Positions 55,984 through 64,000 of a stretch of DNA of 64,000 bases are shown here, piece after piece. The notes under the pieces were generated by a model. The model saw only the letters and a list, made by a program, of their open reading frames with translations. It was not told the origin of the DNA and searched no databases. A program made the translations under genes and the position numbers. This stretch comes from Pseudophaeobacter sp. (GTDB lineage: Bacteria; Pseudomonadota; Alphaproteobacteria; Rhodobacterales; Rhodobacteraceae), in NCBI GenBank assembly GCA_027019165.1, contig JALUXC010000025.1:83503-147502 (forward strand), given 5' to 3'. Numbering within the stretch: position 1 is the stretch's first letter; each line of letters begins with the position of its first letter.

Positions 55984-56979
55984 TTATCTGAGCCTATCCA
56001 GGTGTTCAGGGCTGGGCGCAGGCAGTTCAATACGCAGCCAATCCGACAGAGTTGCAAGCGCTGGATGGTCGAGGCCCCGCATCACATGGCCCCACACACG
56101 GGGGATCAGGTCAAGATACTGCGGCTTGCCCATCTCCTGCGAGAGCCGAGCAAAAATTCCTAGGATGCGCAGGTTGCGTTGAACCCCGATCACCGCATAG
56201 GCGGTGTGAAACCCCGAAGCATCAACGCCGGTGGTCTGGATGTAGTGGTCGATCATCTGCATCTCGACTCCTGCCGGGACATCGCGGCGGGCGTCCTGCA
56301 ACAAAGAGACAAGATCATAGGCGGGATGTCCTGTTCTGGCGTCCTGAAAATCGATCACTCCGACGCGTCGGGTCCCCTCTCGCTCTGGCAACCACAAGAG
56401 GTTCTGAGCGTGAAAATCCCTGTGTACAAAGACCATGTCGCCTTTGACGGATTGACGCAGAATGTCCTCGAACTGGTCCTCAAAACGGTGGGTTAGAACC
56501 TCGTCTTCTTCCCCAAGGATGCCAGCCCGATAGGAGGTCATCACAAGGCTTGCCATCTCGGCCATGACCCGCGGGCCAAGGGGGGCAAGATCGGGCACCG
56601 GAGCCTGATGCAGCGCGATCAAAAGATCTGTCGCCGCGCGGTAGAGCGGCATTTCCTGTTTCGGATCCTGTGCGATGACGGTGCTGAACAGCGCATCGCC
56701 CAGATCCTCGGTCAGGAGGAGACCGGTGTCGGCGTCCTGCGCCAGAATTTCAGGAGCGCTGATGCCTTGCTCGTGCAGATAGGCATCCACCTCGACAAAG
56801 GGGCGGATGTCTTCGCCCTTGTCCGGGGGGGCATCCATCAACACAGCGGTTTCCCCATCCGGTGAGGTGAGCCGTTCATAGCGGCGCATGGAGGCATCCC
56901 CGGCCAGTGGAACTCGCGCCCAGGCGCCAAAGCCTGCCTCATTCAGAAACGCAGAAATCAGCACAGATCGGTCTGTCAT
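55984..56979 (-). CDS. amgK: AmgK-type anomeric sugar kinase (cell-wall amino-sugar salvage)
   Basis: 331 aa APH-fold kinase. [15 protein letters not shown] (catalytic loop) and [30 protein letters not shown]. AmgK phosphorylates MurNAc/GlcNAc at C1, feeding the adjacent MurU. Start 56979 overlaps the tsaE stop (ATGA); its stop abuts the murU start. Confidence 0.83.
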   Translation of the reverse strand: MTDRSVLISAFLNEAGFGAWARVPLAGDASMRRYERLTSPDGETAVLMDAPPDKGEDIRPFVEVDAYLHEQGISAPEILAQDADTGLLLTEDLGDALFSTVIAQDPKQEMPLYRAATDLLIALHQAPVPDLAPLGPRVMAEMASLVMTSYRAGILGEEDEVLTHRFEDQFEDILRQSVKGDMVFVHRDFHAQNLLWLPEREGTRRVGVIDFQDARTGHPAYDLVSLLQDARRDVPAGVEMQMIDHYIQTTGVDASGFHTAYAVIGVQRNLRILGIFARLSQEMGKPQYLDLIPRVWGHVMRGLDHPALATLSDWLRIELPAPSPEHLDRLR

Positions 56980-57458
56980 GGAAATATTCGCTCCATCAGG
57001 GGCAGCCATTTTTCATCGCTCCACTGCAGCGTCAGGCGGCGGGCGTCTTCTCCATCGGGATCAAGGGAGAATGTCAGATGCAGAGCATGGGTGGGCGTGA
57101 GCTCCTCCAGCCGGTCAGGCCACTCAATTAGGGTGATGCAATCGTCAAAAGCTGAGAGAAGCCCCAGTTCTTCGACTTCATCCAGCGATGTTAGCCGGTA
57201 AAGGTCCGCGTGCCACAGTTCTGCGGCGGGAACGTCATAGGTCTGCACCAGCGTGAAGGTGGGAGAGGGCACATCTTCGGGGTGATCCTGCAGGGACTGG
57301 ATCAGATGACGGGCAAAATGGGTCTTTCCGGCGCCGATGGGGCCTTCAAGAAGCAGACAATCGCCCGGACCCAAGGCCCCGGCGATGTCGGTGGCCAGTT
57401 CGGCGGTTTCTTCAGGCGTGCTGAGGGTGCAGTGCAGCGGGCTTTCGATCATGGGCAC
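56976..57458 (-). CDS. tsaE: TsaE, ATPase for tRNA t6A modification
   Basis: 160 aa. Walker [45 protein letters not shown] and [13 protein letters not shown]. Helps TsaBD form N6-threonylcarbamoyladenosine in tRNA. ATG at 57458 or 57452. First enzyme of the tsaE-amgK-murU-addB-addA-trxA run. Confidence 0.93.
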   Translation of the reverse strand: MPMIESPLHCTLSTPEETAELATDIAGALGPGDCLLLEGPIGAGKTHFARHLIQSLQDHPEDVPSPTFTLVQTYDVPAAELWHADLYRLTSLDEVEELGLLSAFDDCITLIEWPDRLEELTPTHALHLTFSLDPDGEDARRLTLQWSDEKWLPLMERIFP

Positions 57459-57529
57459 ACAATGGCCCTGTGCGTCCTGCGCTGCAAGCGGGATTGCCCG
57501 GCGCGTGGCGCCCCGGGCATGTTGCGTCT

Positions 57530-59077
57530 TTAGCTGTGGTCCACGATAGCGAAACGTTCCTGATCAGCGCGCGGAAGGCTGAGGTCCGGATCGCGGAAGC
57601 TGACCATGGTAGCACCGTTCTGAATGCCCGTGACCTTGCACATCAGCGGGGTGCCGTCGCGGAGTTTGACCTTGGTCCACCATGGATCGCGGGTATCACT
57701 TGCGGCGACAAAATCGCGGATCTCGCCCCAGGCCGGGGTCGGATCACATGTGTCCTGCCAGATCCGGCTGGCATCCATGATCGACACCTTTGCAAAGCTG
57801 GCATCGGGGTCCATCTTCCAGAGCTCGTGATAGGTGGTATTGGAAAAGGTCATGGTGCCGTCATTGGCAAAGACCGCAATGGCTTCGTCCATCTGATCCA
57901 TGATCGATTGACCCATTTCCAACTCGGAGCGGAACTGACGAGTAAGAGAGACTTCTGCGGTGATGTCTTCGAAGAGGAAGGCAATGGCACCATCTGGATG
58001 AGGGCGGCCTGAGATCGAGTAAACGGACCCGGAGGGCAGCGACCAGGTTTCCTGATAGTTGCCTTCGGCGGCGGCTTTCAAGAGATCCTCCATCTGCTGG
58101 CGCCAGCTGGAGTAGTTCTTTGGCTCGGGCATCATCCGCTGATCGCGCAGGCGGTCGAAAAAGCTCATCAGGTTGGGGCGCGAGCTGAGGAAATCGGGTG
58201 ACAGTGCGGTGAGATCCACCAGAACCGGGTTAAACAGCACCAGCTGTCGGTTGCGGTCAAAAATGGCAAGGCCGATGGAGAGCTGTGCAAAAGTCTTTGC
58301 CAGTGTCTGCACAAAATTGCGCTGGGCCACTTCGGCATCGACCACCGCGTTTACGTCCACCGCGTGGCACAGCCAGCCGGCCTCGGTTTCGGTGGTCGAG
58401 ATGTTGTACCACAGGCGCTTGTTGCTTTCGGGCAGAGGAATCGAGATGCGTTCCGGCTTGCCGCTGGTCTTGGGCTGGTCCAACTCGGTGAACAAAGGCT
58501 CGGTCACATCCGAGTCGCGTCCGCGGATCTTTTGGATCAGATCGTCATAGGCCAGATTGGACCAGGTGATTTCCCCTTCGTCGGATTGCAGCCAAACCGG
58601 ATAGGGCGCCTGATGCACAGCGGCCCGCAGCGTGGTCAGCTCCTGATCAAGCGACCGGTTCTGCTCTTCCAGGGTCGAGCGGCGCAATTGCACGCGGGTG
58701 ATCCCGTCAATCCATTCGCAATGGGCTTCCCGGCTCTCGGCAGCGGCAGTGCCTGACAGAACCAGGGGGCCGACGTCCTTGAGGAAACCGGGGGACTGGG
58801 GCAGGCCGGGATAGTTTCGGGACAGTTGGTCACGCAGCATGTTCCAGCTGAAGCTTTCGGCATGCTCACCAATGAACTTGCGCGCGCCCGAAGACCAGCC
58901 GATCAGGGTGGTGTCGTCAAACAGAAAAACGGCATCCGTCCGGCCGTCGCTGGTCAGAAGGTCCTGTTCGAGCGAGTTGGAACGCGTGGCCGGTGAAAGC
59001 CACCATACCGCTGCAGCAGCCGTCGCCGCGCAGAGAGCCGCCAAGATTAACCATTCGATCGAAACGATGTTCTGCAT
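57530..59077 (-). CDS. divL: DivL-like PAS-domain membrane protein lacking a kinase domain
   Basis: 515 aa. One N-terminal membrane segment (about 7-25, IEWLILAALCAATAAAAVWW), a coiled-coil stretch (about 133-153), and PAS repeats (near 155-250, 258-390 and 400-500: MDQMDEAIAVFANDGTMTFSNTTYHELW). No HisKA or HATPase motif before the stop. Its place beside tsaE is that of divL in Caulobacter, and Rhodobacter DivL is likewise a PAS protein affecting CtrA. A perfect TTAA-N7-TTAA lies 50 bp upstream. The DivL identity is inferred from context and layout. Confidence 0.75.
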   Translation of the reverse strand: MQNIVSIEWLILAALCAATAAAAVWWLSPATRSNSLEQDLLTSDGRTDAVFLFDDTTLIGWSSGARKFIGEHAESFSWNMLRDQLSRNYPGLPQSPGFLKDVGPLVLSGTAAAESREAHCEWIDGITRVQLRRSTLEEQNRSLDQELTTLRAAVHQAPYPVWLQSDEGEITWSNLAYDDLIQKIRGRDSDVTEPLFTELDQPKTSGKPERISIPLPESNKRLWYNISTTETEAGWLCHAVDVNAVVDAEVAQRNFVQTLAKTFAQLSIGLAIFDRNRQLVLFNPVLVDLTALSPDFLSSRPNLMSFFDRLRDQRMMPEPKNYSSWRQQMEDLLKAAAEGNYQETWSLPSGSVYSISGRPHPDGAIAFLFEDITAEVSLTRQFRSELEMGQSIMDQMDEAIAVFANDGTMTFSNTTYHELWKMDPDASFAKVSIMDASRIWQDTCDPTPAWGEIRDFVAASDTRDPWWTKVKLRDGTPLMCKVTGIQNGATMVSFRDPDLSLPRADQERFAIVDHS

Positions 59078-59127
59078 GTTGTCCTGCCTAGGTCACCTAT
59101 CGTCCGTCAATGGTTCACCAATAATGG

Positions 59128-59142
59128 TTAAGTGAAGTTTAA
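59128..59142. promoter_or_regulatory. CtrA-type motif upstream of divL
   Basis: TTAAGTGAAGTTTAA is an exact TTAA-N7-TTAA, located 51-65 bp upstream of the divL start codon in an AT-rich 87-bp gap. Suits a promoter-proximal CtrA site and feedback on the CtrA pathway. The regB gene ends at the other side of this gap. Confidence 0.55.
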
Positions 59143-59164
59143 TTAGTTGCCAAAAAATGAATAG

Positions 59165-60562
59165 TTAAAATTCGATTTTTCTGTTTTCACCGATTGGAAC
59201 GGCGTTTTCGCCATGTAGAGCGTCGATTTTGTCTCGGGGCCATGAAACTTCAACGATGGCGCCAAGTCTCTCTTTTGGCAGCACCAGACCGGGAAGCGGG
59301 TTCGACCCATTGGTGAATCGCAAAGACGCGCCGCTGCGCTCCAGCAGCGTTTTGGCGATAAACAGCCCCAGGCCCATGCCTTCGTATTCTGGCCGCTGTC
59401 GACGATCCGAAGGCATGCGCCGTTTCCTCACGAAAGGATCTCCGATACGGCCCAGAAGCTGTGAAGGATATCCGCGCCCATCATCGCTGATGGTCACGCG
59501 GATGATCTCATCGTCCCAGGCCGCATCTATCCAGACGGTGCTTCCGGCGAAATCCACGGCGTTTTGCACGAGGTTCCGCAGCCCGTGGATGATTTCGGGT
59601 TTGCGCAGGATCGTCGGTTGCTGAAGGATGTCCGTTGCAAGCGGAGCCTCGTGCAGGATGATTGTTTTTCCTCGGTTCACGTGGGGTTCGGCCGCCTCGT
59701 GAATCACCGTCGAGAAAGGGGCCTGACGCAGATGCAGGTCGTCTTTTCCCGCCCGCCCCATGCTGCGCAGGATGTCGCGGCAGCGGTCGGCCTGCTCGCG
59801 GATCAGGGCGGCATCCTCGCGCAGGTCGGGGCGGTCCTCCAGCTCATCCAGCAGCTCGGCGCTGGTCAGCTTTATCGTGGCCAGCGGCGTGCCCAACTCA
59901 TGCGCGGCGGCGGCGACAACGCCGCCAAGGTCGGTCAGTTTCTGTTCGCGTGACAGGGCCAGTTGGGTCGCGGCCAACGCATCTGACATGCTGCGGATTT
60001 CGCCGCTGATGCGAAAGGAATAGGCACCGATGAACAGGATGGCGATGACGATGGCAGTCCAGTTTCCGAAGACAAAAATATCGGGAACCCGCAACAAGAA
60101 CCCCTGTTCGGTGCGCAACGAAAGATGAAACTCGGCCATCAGGGTCACAAGGATAATGGCGGCGCCCCCAATGATAAGCGTCGGGCGCAGGCCCATCATG
60201 GCGGCAGAGATCGTCACGGGCGCCAACACCAGCAAGGCAAAGGGATTGTGCAAGCCGCCAGTCAGATAAAGCAGAAAGGCCAGTTGCAGCAGATCAAAGA
60301 ACACCATCAGGAAATTCTCAAATTCCGACAGGCGCTTGTTTTCCGGGTACATGAAGGTGACAACGAGATTGCCCACAACGGCGATGCCGACAGCGAGGAA
60401 ACACAGGGTCAGCTCCAGCTGCAGTTCATAGACATATTGGGCAACGACAATTGCCGTAATCTGCCCTGCAATGGCCACCCAGCGGAGAAGAATCAGAGTG
60501 CGCAGGCGAATCCAGTGGCTGCGCTCCTGTCCATGCATCAGGCCGAACTGGGTTTCGCTCAT
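59165..60562 (-). CDS. regB: redox-responsive sensor histidine kinase RegB (PrrB)
   Basis: 465 aa. Six membrane segments (about 22-186) with the quinone-binding loop GGLHNPF (102-108), the H-box AAAAHELGTPLATIKL (H221), the redox Cys in QADRCRDIL (C261) and ATPase motifs NLVQNAVDFA, ISDDGRGYP and GMGLGLFIAK. H221 and C261 correspond to H225 and C265 of R. capsulatus RegB with a constant offset. Senses quinone/redox state and phosphorylates RegA. Start 60562 has AGGAGAG; an in-frame ATG 14 codons upstream is less likely. Divergent from senC. Confidence 0.94.
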   Translation of the reverse strand: MSETQFGLMHGQERSHWIRLRTLILLRWVAIAGQITAIVVAQYVYELQLELTLCFLAVGIAVVGNLVVTFMYPENKRLSEFENFLMVFFDLLQLAFLLYLTGGLHNPFALLVLAPVTISAAMMGLRPTLIIGGAAIILVTLMAEFHLSLRTEQGFLLRVPDIFVFGNWTAIVIAILFIGAYSFRISGEIRSMSDALAATQLALSREQKLTDLGGVVAAAAHELGTPLATIKLTSAELLDELEDRPDLREDAALIREQADRCRDILRSMGRAGKDDLHLRQAPFSTVIHEAAEPHVNRGKTIILHEAPLATDILQQPTILRKPEIIHGLRNLVQNAVDFAGSTVWIDAAWDDEIIRVTISDDGRGYPSQLLGRIGDPFVRKRRMPSDRRQRPEYEGMGLGLFIAKTLLERSGASLRFTNGSNPLPGLVLPKERLGAIVEVSWPRDKIDALHGENAVPIGENRKIEF

Positions 60563-60719
60563 CTGTCTCTCCTGATCTGCGGCATCTGTCCCGGATATCA
60601 TCACGATTTCGCGCCGCCCCCTGGTGTGACGCCTTGCGCCAGTTGCATCGGCTCAGTTTCTTGATAGGTCTGGCGCCCGAAACGATCAACAACCCTTCCC
60701 TTTCGCAAAGTGTGATCAA

Positions 60720-61340
60720 ATGACCCGCCTCTATGCTCTGCTTGCCGTCCTTTTCATTGCCATCGTTGCCGGTGGAACCTGGTTCCTGACCCGTCCTGGC
60801 GACAGCGACGATAAGTTCGCCCAATGCCGTAGCAGTAGGGTTGCCGGAGGTGCCGGTGCTATCGGCGGGCCGTTTGAGCTCTTGAATGCCAAGGGTGAGA
60901 CCGTCACCGACATGGATGTGATCACCGAGCCGTCGCTGTTGTACTTTGGCTATACCTTCTGTCCTGACGTCTGCCCGCTGGATGTGTCGCGCAACGCCGA
61001 AGCTGTCGATGTGCTGAGTGAGCGCGGCTATAGTGTGACCCCGGTCTTCATCTCTATCGACCCTGACCGCGATACGCCCGAGGTGGTTGGGGACTTTGCC
61101 TATAACATGCATGAAAAGATGATTGGCCTCACCGGATCGGCCGAGCAGGTCAAGGCTGCAAGCCAAGCCTACAAGACCTACTACAAGAAACAGGACGGGG
61201 ATGAGGATTATTATCTGGTAGACCATTCGACCTTTTCCTACCTGGTTCTGCCGCAAGAGGGTTTCGTCGAGTTCTTCCGCCGGGATGACACGCCCCAGCA
61301 GATGGCGGACAAGATCGGCTGCTTTATCGATAACATGTGA
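60720..61340 (+). CDS. senC: SenC/Sco1-like copper chaperone
   Basis: 206 aa. N-terminal anchor (about 4-24), a thioredoxin-like fold with the copper site CPDVCP (C81, C85) and H169 (VDHSTF). Delivers copper to cytochrome c oxidase CuA/CuB. 157-bp divergent gap to regB; next gene is regA. In Rhodobacter, regB and senC-regA have this same arrangement. Confidence 0.94.
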   Translation: MTRLYALLAVLFIAIVAGGTWFLTRPGDSDDKFAQCRSSRVAGGAGAIGGPFELLNAKGETVTDMDVITEPSLLYFGYTFCPDVCPLDVSRNAEAVDVLSERGYSVTPVFISIDPDRDTPEVVGDFAYNMHEKMIGLTGSAEQVKAASQAYKTYYKKQDGDEDYYLVDHSTFSYLVLPQEGFVEFFRRDDTPQQMADKIGCFIDNM

Positions 61341-61422
61341 GCAGGACGCTCATTTGACCTTTCCCTTCCTGCGCATAATATCAATAACAAGAATATGACG
61401 ATGGTACGCGGAAGGAGCAGGC

Positions 61423-61977
61423 ATGGGTGACGCGGCGCAAAAAGACATCGGACCGGACAAATCCCTTTTGCTGGTCGATGACGATGAGCCGTTCCTGCGG
61501 CGTCTGGCCAAGGCCATGGAAAAACGCGGCTTCGAGGTTGAGACGGCCGGATCTGTCGCGGCTGGCAGCGCAATTGCAACAGCGCGCCCACCCGCCTATG
61601 CGGTGGTCGATCTGCGGCTCGAAGACGGCAACGGGCTGGATGTGGTCGAGGTGCTGCGCGAAAAGCGCCCCGACAGCCGGGTTGTGGTTTTGACCGGATA
61701 TGGGGCGATTGCCACCGCCGTGGCTGCTGTCAAGATCGGCGCGACGGATTACCTCTCCAAGCCGGCCGATGCGACGGATATCACCAATGCGCTTCTGGCC
61801 TCTGATGATGAGTTGCCGCCGCCACCCGAAAACCCCATGAGCGCGGACCGGGTGCGCTGGGAGCATATCCAGCGTATTTATGAACTCTGTGATCGTAACG
61901 TCTCGGAAACCGCGCGGCGGCTGAACATGCATCGCCGGACATTGCAGCGCATCCTTGCCAAGCGCAGCCCAAAGTAA
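61423..61977 (+). CDS. regA: response regulator RegA (PrrA)
   Basis: 184 aa. Receiver with acidic pair VDDDEPFLRRL and phosphoacceptor D63 in VVDLRLEDGNGL, T in VVLTGYG and K in YLSKPAD. The Pro-rich linker PPPPENP leads to a Fis-type helix-turn-helix NVSETARRLNMHRRTLQRILAKR. Global regulator of redox-dependent genes (respiration, nitrogen and carbon fixation in relatives). RBS GGAAGGAG. Confidence 0.96.
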   Translation: MGDAAQKDIGPDKSLLLVDDDEPFLRRLAKAMEKRGFEVETAGSVAAGSAIATARPPAYAVVDLRLEDGNGLDVVEVLREKRPDSRVVVLTGYGAIATAVAAVKIGATDYLSKPADATDITNALLASDDELPPPPENPMSADRVRWEHIQRIYELCDRNVSETARRLNMHRRTLQRILAKRSPK

Positions 61978-62004
61978 GCGGCTCTTGCCAGGATAGGATT
62001 GCGC

Positions 62005-63183
62005 ATGACAGAGCTCGGCACCGGACCCGAAGATCAACCGATGCCGGATGGAGGCTGGTCGGAAGAGACCTTAACCCTCAGAAACGCACGCGTGGTGCCG
62101 CCGGTCGAAAGCGCTCTGGTCCAGAAGGCTGGTATTCTGAAGGCCGACGGAAGCTATTGCCCGGAAGGGGCGCTGTGGCGCCGGTTCCGTCCGATCACGA
62201 TCGAGCCGGACCCACCCAATGAGATCAAAGAGAAAATTCAGGGTCGCTGGCTTTGGGGTGGCGTTCTGTGGGTGCATTTTGGGCATTTTCTGGTTGAAAG
62301 CTCCTCCCGGCTTTGGGCGCTGGCGCATCTGGAGCAGCCGGTGGACGGGGTTCTTTTCATCCCCAAACGCCCGAATGTGGGAGATGAGATCCAGGGATTT
62401 CAGCGGGATTTCATCGATCTCTTTGCACCTGGCCTGCCGATCAAGGTCGCGGCACAGCCGTCAGAGGTTGAGGAACTGGTGGTGCCGGGGCAAGGGTTTG
62501 GTCTGGGGCAGATCACCCAAGGGACGCGAAAGTTCCGCACCGCCGTTCACAGCAGCTTTGCCCGCGACGTGAAACCGGAAGGACCGGAGAGGATCTATGT
62601 CTCCCGCTCGAAACTTGGCCTCAGCAAAGGCGGCCTGTTGGGCGAAGAGCAGCTGGAAGAGCGGTTGCGGGCTGAAGGCTACGAGATCTTTCATCCGCAG
62701 GAGCACAGCCTGCGCGAACAGCTGGCGCGATACAAGGCGGCCAAGCAAGTCATCGCGGCGGACGGATCGGCCATCCACCTTTATGCGATGGTGGGGCGCC
62801 CCGATCAGAAGGTGGCCATCGTGCTGCGTCGTCGCTCGGGCGCCAACAACCTTTTGGCGGCCAATGTCGCTCATTTTTGCCGCTGCACCCCTTTGGTCAT
62901 CGGCGCCCTGCGCACCGAGTGGGTTCCAAAAGACAAGCCAACATCGAACCGCAACAGCTTTGGTGAGATTGATCACGCGGTCATTGGCCGTGCTCTGGCG
63001 CAGCATGGGTTCATTGCACCCGATGCCAACTGGTCGGTGCTCAGCGATGTGGAGCGCAGTCAGATTCTGGCTGATAAGGGCTTTGGCGGCGGCGAGCGGT
63101 TCATAGAATCGCCCGAGTTCAAGCAGCAGCGGGTTCGTGAGATGCGCCGGGCCCGCCGCGCCGCCAAAAGTGCCGCCCCCTAA
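62005..63183 (+). CDS. glycosyltransferase family 61-type protein
   Basis: 392 aa. Central GT61/DUF563-like region: WVHFGHFLVESSSRLWAL, RIYVSRSKLGLSKGG and VIAADGSAIHLYAMV, as in capsule/exopolysaccharide proteins. No signal peptide or membrane segment is evident. Acceptor unknown. Start ATG 62005 follows CCAGGATAGG; the adjacent TTG at 61999 is less likely. Overlaps the convergent HD gene by 4 nt. Confidence 0.7.
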   Translation: MTELGTGPEDQPMPDGGWSEETLTLRNARVVPPVESALVQKAGILKADGSYCPEGALWRRFRPITIEPDPPNEIKEKIQGRWLWGGVLWVHFGHFLVESSSRLWALAHLEQPVDGVLFIPKRPNVGDEIQGFQRDFIDLFAPGLPIKVAAQPSEVEELVVPGQGFGLGQITQGTRKFRTAVHSSFARDVKPEGPERIYVSRSKLGLSKGGLLGEEQLEERLRAEGYEIFHPQEHSLREQLARYKAAKQVIAADGSAIHLYAMVGRPDQKVAIVLRRRSGANNLLAANVAHFCRCTPLVIGALRTEWVPKDKPTSNRNSFGEIDHAVIGRALAQHGFIAPDANWSVLSDVERSQILADKGFGGGERFIESPEFKQQRVREMRRARRAAKSAAP

Positions 63184-63776
63184 AGCAGAGCCAACAGCTC
63201 GGTATGTCGCGCCACAAAATCACGGCGCACCTCGACCGGAGGACGCAGCTCGATCGAAAGGTCTGCGATCAACTGCTGATCGGGACGGCCAAAGAACTTG
63301 TTGGCTTCGGTTTCCGAAAACCCGGCAATCTGTACTGCTTCCATCCAGGCGCTGATCTTGTCGGCGCGTTTGATCTTGGATTTGATGGTCTTTGGCAGCG
63401 CGGCCGGCAGACCAAACCGCACATGGATTGCAGTGGTCAACCGCTCGTCGAGGCTTTCATAGCCCGGGCCAACAGCTGCTTTCACCGGAGAGATCATGTC
63501 CCCGATCACATATTCCGGGGCGTCATGTAGCAGGGCTGCAAGGCGCCACTTGACCGGCACCTTGGGATAAAGGCGTGTGAAAAGTGTTTCGACAAGCAGC
63601 GAATGTTCTGCCACCGAATAGGCGAAATCGCCTTTCGTCTGCCCGTTCCAACGCGCCACAAATGCCAGCCCATGGGCGATATCCTCGATCTCGATATCCA
63701 CTGGGGTTGGATCCAGAAGATCCAGGCGACGCCCGGACAACATGCGTTGCCAGGCACGGGCAGGTTTCAAGGCCAT
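63180..63776 (-). CDS. HD-domain phosphohydrolase (YfbR-like)
   Basis: 198 aa. HD residues: FAYSVAEHSLLVETLF, RLAALLHDAPEYVIGD (His-Asp) and AVGPGYESLDERLTTAIHVRFG with the distal Asp later (IKRADKISAWM). YfbR enzymes are 5'-deoxynucleotidases. The exact substrate is an inference. Start at MALKPARAW (63776); an earlier ATG at 63848 lacks support. Confidence 0.8.
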   Translation of the reverse strand: MALKPARAWQRMLSGRRLDLLDPTPVDIEIEDIAHGLAFVARWNGQTKGDFAYSVAEHSLLVETLFTRLYPKVPVKWRLAALLHDAPEYVIGDMISPVKAAVGPGYESLDERLTTAIHVRFGLPAALPKTIKSKIKRADKISAWMEAVQIAGFSETEANKFFGRPDQQLIADLSIELRPPVEVRRDFVARHTELLALL

Positions 63777-63944
63777 GGGGCAGCTCGGTCTTTTGTCACG
63801 ATTTGGGTCAGTGCCTACCCTGTCGGCCTGAATTGCGCAAACCATCAATCAGCGAACCCTGGCCGGTTCCGTCTTCGTTGCTTGTAAAGGATTGAGGTGT
63901 TAGCAGCTTGGCCGAGTTTTGTTTACCCAGAATGGAGTTTGCCG

Positions 63945-64000
63945 ATGGGCGCGGACTATATCGTGAAAGACCTCTCTCTGGCCGGGTTTGGTCGCAAGGA
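63945..64000 (+). CDS. ahcY: S-adenosylhomocysteinase, N-terminal fragment (cut by window edge)
   Basis: Only 18 codons are in the window. MGADYIVKDLSLAGFGRK is the characteristic AhcY N-terminus (DYIVKDxxLAxxGRKE). RBS GGAG at 63934-63937, 7 nt before the ATG. Hydrolyses S-adenosylhomocysteine in the methyl cycle. The 168 bp upstream shows no structure I can name, including no clear SAH riboswitch. Confidence 0.88.
   Translation, partial: MGADYIVKDLSLAGFGRK

Noticed and set aside
57978..58400. hidden histidine-kinase domain in divL
   Set aside because: No H-box, N-box or G-box in any reading frame of the gene; residues match PAS folds only.
63777..63944. possible SAH or SAM riboswitch ahead of ahcY
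   Set aside because: No stem arrangement or conserved core recognisable by eye; the region is too short to claim one.

Overview
The window is chromosomal DNA from a Roseobacter-group alphaproteobacterium (Rhodobacteraceae). Three things point there: the origin-proximal gene order parB-parA-rsmG-mnmG-mnmE-rho-hemJ // maf-aroE-coaE-dnaQ-secB, the regB / senC-regA redox cluster beside a kinase-less DivL and the tsaE-amgK-murU-addB-addA-trxA run, and a DddL-type DMSP lyase. Coding density is high, many genes overlap by 1-14 nt, and no insertion sequence, prophage, CRISPR array or rRNA/tRNA gene was seen.

Layout. 1-13408: sugar island with a LysR regulator (gbpR-like, cut by the window edge), a ChvE-GguA-GguB sugar ABC importer, and a nine-gene set of non-phosphorylative L-arabinose/D-galactose oxidation enzymes. 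Shared upper enzymes (1-dehydrogenase, lactonase, acid dehydratase, mutarotase) feed two lower branches: KDA dehydratase plus ketoglutaric semialdehyde dehydrogenase for pentose, and KDGal kinase plus KDPGal aldolase for hexose. 13588-20629: a PfkB sugar kinase, malic enzyme MaeB, an orphan flagellin and MutS. 20685-25306: grpE/hrcA on the minus strand; rph-rdgB-hemW-ybaN on the plus strand.

25296-36478: chromosome origin region. ParB/ParA, two perfect parS palindromes (inside rsmG and at the start of mnmG), mnmE, rho and hemJ run leftward. A 416-bp non-coding segment (32740-33155) carries DnaA-box-like sites, a 12-bp inverted repeat and a TTAA-N7-TTAA (CtrA-type) motif and is the best oriC candidate. 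maf-aroE-coaE-dnaQ run rightward.

36591-48502: envelope and housekeeping genes (fxsA, Tim44-like, mltA, Smr, a lipoprotein hydrolase), HslVU with a DUF2157 membrane protein inserted between the two subunits, an APH-fold kinase, a DUF1127 gene whose start lies just behind an intrinsic terminator, two tandem Lin0512-family proteins divergent from dddL, and a membrane alpha/beta hydrolase. 48533-59077: trxA, addA, addB, murU, amgK, tsaE and divL, all leftward. 59165-64000: regB, senC, regA, a GT61-type glycosyltransferase, an HD-domain hydrolase and the first codons of ahcY.

Cross-cutting themes are CtrA-type motifs at the origin, in front of divL and (imperfect) in front of the flagellin gene, and a coherent dual-sugar pathway. 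All function calls rest on reading translated motifs and gene context; no database search was possible.
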